From: Niallia endozanthoxylica
GTDB taxonomy: Bacteria; Bacillota; Bacilli; Bacillales; Cytobacillaceae
Assembly (NCBI RefSeq): GCF_008710145.1
Contig: NZ_VYKL01000016.1
Span: 1-34,863 of the forward strand
Direction: 5' to 3'
DNA: 34,863 bases
In this document: one piece after another, positions 34,010 to 34,863 of the stretch
Position numbering within the stretch: the stretch's first letter is position 1
How the letters are laid out: the number at the start of each line of letters is the position of its first letter
Translations under genes and position numbers: made by a program
The notes under the pieces: generated by a model
Told to the model about the DNA's origin: nothing
The model's input: only the letters and a program-made list of their open reading frames with translations
The model's database searches: none

Positions 34010-34702
34010 TTAGATGTTTACTCCTTTTGGGATAGACATTTCTTTCAGACAATCATTTAAAACGATTGTTGGGATTCTATTAACTAAACAATATTTCTGG
34101 TCATACATTGCATAAATGAGCTCCTGAGCCTCATCCCTAGAGAAATCGGTTTGCTGCTTTTTCTTTATATTTAACTTTAATGGAATCGCTTCATTTCCTC
34201 CATTGAGCGGCGGTTGTATGTAATCAATCCCTTTATATGTCTTATAACCATTTCTCTTATAAAAGTAATCTCTTTTCAAACAAGTTTCTCTTTCCTCTTC
34301 TGAGTTAGCTGACTCCTGCTTTTCCGTTTCCAGGACAAATGCTCTTATGGAACCTTTGCCAGCCAGTATAGCATCCTGATTAAGATATTCTTCTATTGTT
34401 CCTAACGCTTGAGACCCCAGGCCTTTACTACGTTCATGAGGGTCTGTACCTAAATAGACGATGAATCCACAATTAACCTCAGCTAAATAATGTGCTGTTG
34501 CAAATGAAACCGGCTTCCCCTCCATTAATCCAACAAGAAATCGAAACCGATTTGGAGGATTTTGCTCAGCTTTATCGAGAGCATTATAAAGTATCTGATG
34601 AGGCTCCCTAAGATCTTTCGGAAATGCCGTGTCGTATAATTGGAGTACGCTTTCTATATGTGACATATGATTTTTAGTTATTTCTTCCCAAACTATTTTC
34701 AT
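34010..34702 (-). CDS. GNAT family N-acetyltransferase
   Basis: A 230-residue protein with one GNAT fold. The acetyl-CoA-binding motif A is VYLGTDPHERSKGLGSQAL, with the R-x-x-G-x-G core at residues 91-96, followed by FVLETEKQE and the YFYKRNGYKTY segment of motif B. The substrate is unknown. I prefer the ATG at 34702 (MKIVWEEITK) with AAAGGA 10 bases upstream; the ATG at 34735 has no ribosome binding site. It is transcribed in the same direction as the rRNA operon, whose terminator separates them. Confidence 0.85.
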   Translation of the reverse strand: MKIVWEEITKNHMSHIESVLQLYDTAFPKDLREPHQILYNALDKAEQNPPNRFRFLVGLMEGKPVSFATAHYLAEVNCGFIVYLGTDPHERSKGLGSQALGTIEEYLNQDAILAGKGSIRAFVLETEKQESANSEEERETCLKRDYFYKRNGYKTYKGIDYIQPPLNGGNEAIPLKLNIKKKQQTDFSRDEAQELIYAMYDQKYCLVNRIPTIVLNDCLKEMSIPKGVNI

Positions 34703-34783
34703 ATATTTACACCATCCTTTATCCAATTTTACCATTAGTGAGGAATAAATTTTGAAACTTGTTTTGTCATTAGATTGAACAGC

Positions 34784-34814
34784 AAAAAAGAGTATCCTAT
34801 TTCGGATACTCTTT
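34784..34814 (-). terminator. rRNA operon terminator
   Basis: On minus, AAAGAGTATCC and GGATACTCTTT form an 11-bp stem with a 6-base loop, followed by six T residues (A-run 34784-34789 on plus), a few bases after the 5S rRNA 3' end. Confidence 0.93.
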
Positions 34815-34820
34815 CATTTT

Positions 34821-34863
34821 GCTTGGCGACGTCCTACTCTCACAGGGGTAAGACCCCAACTAC
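34821..34863 (-). rRNA. rrf: 5S rRNA, 3' end (partial)
   Basis: The reverse complement gives the conserved 3' terminus of Bacillus 5S rRNA, including CCCTGTGAGAGTAGGACG and ending GCCAAGC. Only 43 of about 117 bases are present; the gene runs off the right edge, with the rest of an rRNA operon expected beyond it. Confidence 0.95.

Overview
The window is a low-GC, Gram-positive chromosomal segment from the family Bacillaceae (Bacillus in the broad sense). The evidence is the Bacillus-type purine operon order (purEKBCSQLFMNHD) with PurBoxes and a guanine riboswitch, the yerA-yerB-yerC-pcrB-pcrA-ligA-yerH synteny known from Bacillus subtilis, a gatCAB amidotransferase operon, strong GGAGG ribosome binding sites, and frequent TTG/GTG starts. 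I cannot name the species from this sequence. The left end lies inside a perfect 58-bp palindrome and the right end inside a 5S rRNA gene. Both are typical places for an assembly to break, so the window may be a whole contig.

Layout, left to right. 1-226: palindrome and the promoter of a plus-strand sodium/proline symporter (putP/opuE type). 1.87-5.08 kb, minus strand: gatC-gatA-gatB, which makes Gln-tRNA(Gln)/Asn-tRNA(Asn) by transamidation. All three genes begin with non-ATG codons. 5.2-5.6 kb: a YueI-family protein. 5.8-8.8 kb: aceB-aceA, the glyoxylate shunt, sitting inside otherwise B. subtilis-like synteny. 9.2-15.4 kb: the pcrB-pcrA-ligA-camS cluster (lipid biosynthesis, helicase, DNA ligase, lipoprotein). 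15.6-16.1 kb: a striking tandem array with an exact 52-bp period, every unit a hairpin. 16.2-19.4 kb: yerC, yerB, yerA. 19.5 kb: a small plus-strand membrane protein.

From 33.4 kb down to 19.9 kb on the minus strand runs the complete twelve-gene de novo purine operon from PRPP to IMP. It is preceded by two inverted PurBoxes (PurR sites), a sigma-A promoter, and a guanine-type riboswitch whose antiterminator/terminator pairing can be read from the sequence. The genes mostly overlap or nearly touch. The exception is an imperfect-palindrome insert of about 140 bp between purF and purM. Upstream of the operon are yebG (NETI protein), a noncoding multi-hairpin element resembling IS200/IS605-derived repeats, a GNAT acetyltransferase, the rRNA-operon terminator and the 3' end of 5S rRNA.

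Most of the coding content is ordinary housekeeping. The unusual material is the 52-bp hairpin array, a family of hairpin-rich dispersed repeats with at least two related copies here (83% identical over 66 bp), the palindromic insert inside the pur operon, and a PurF propeptide that has grown by 18-bp tandem repeats to 29 residues. No new multi-gene system such as phage defence, biosynthetic cluster or CRISPR was found.
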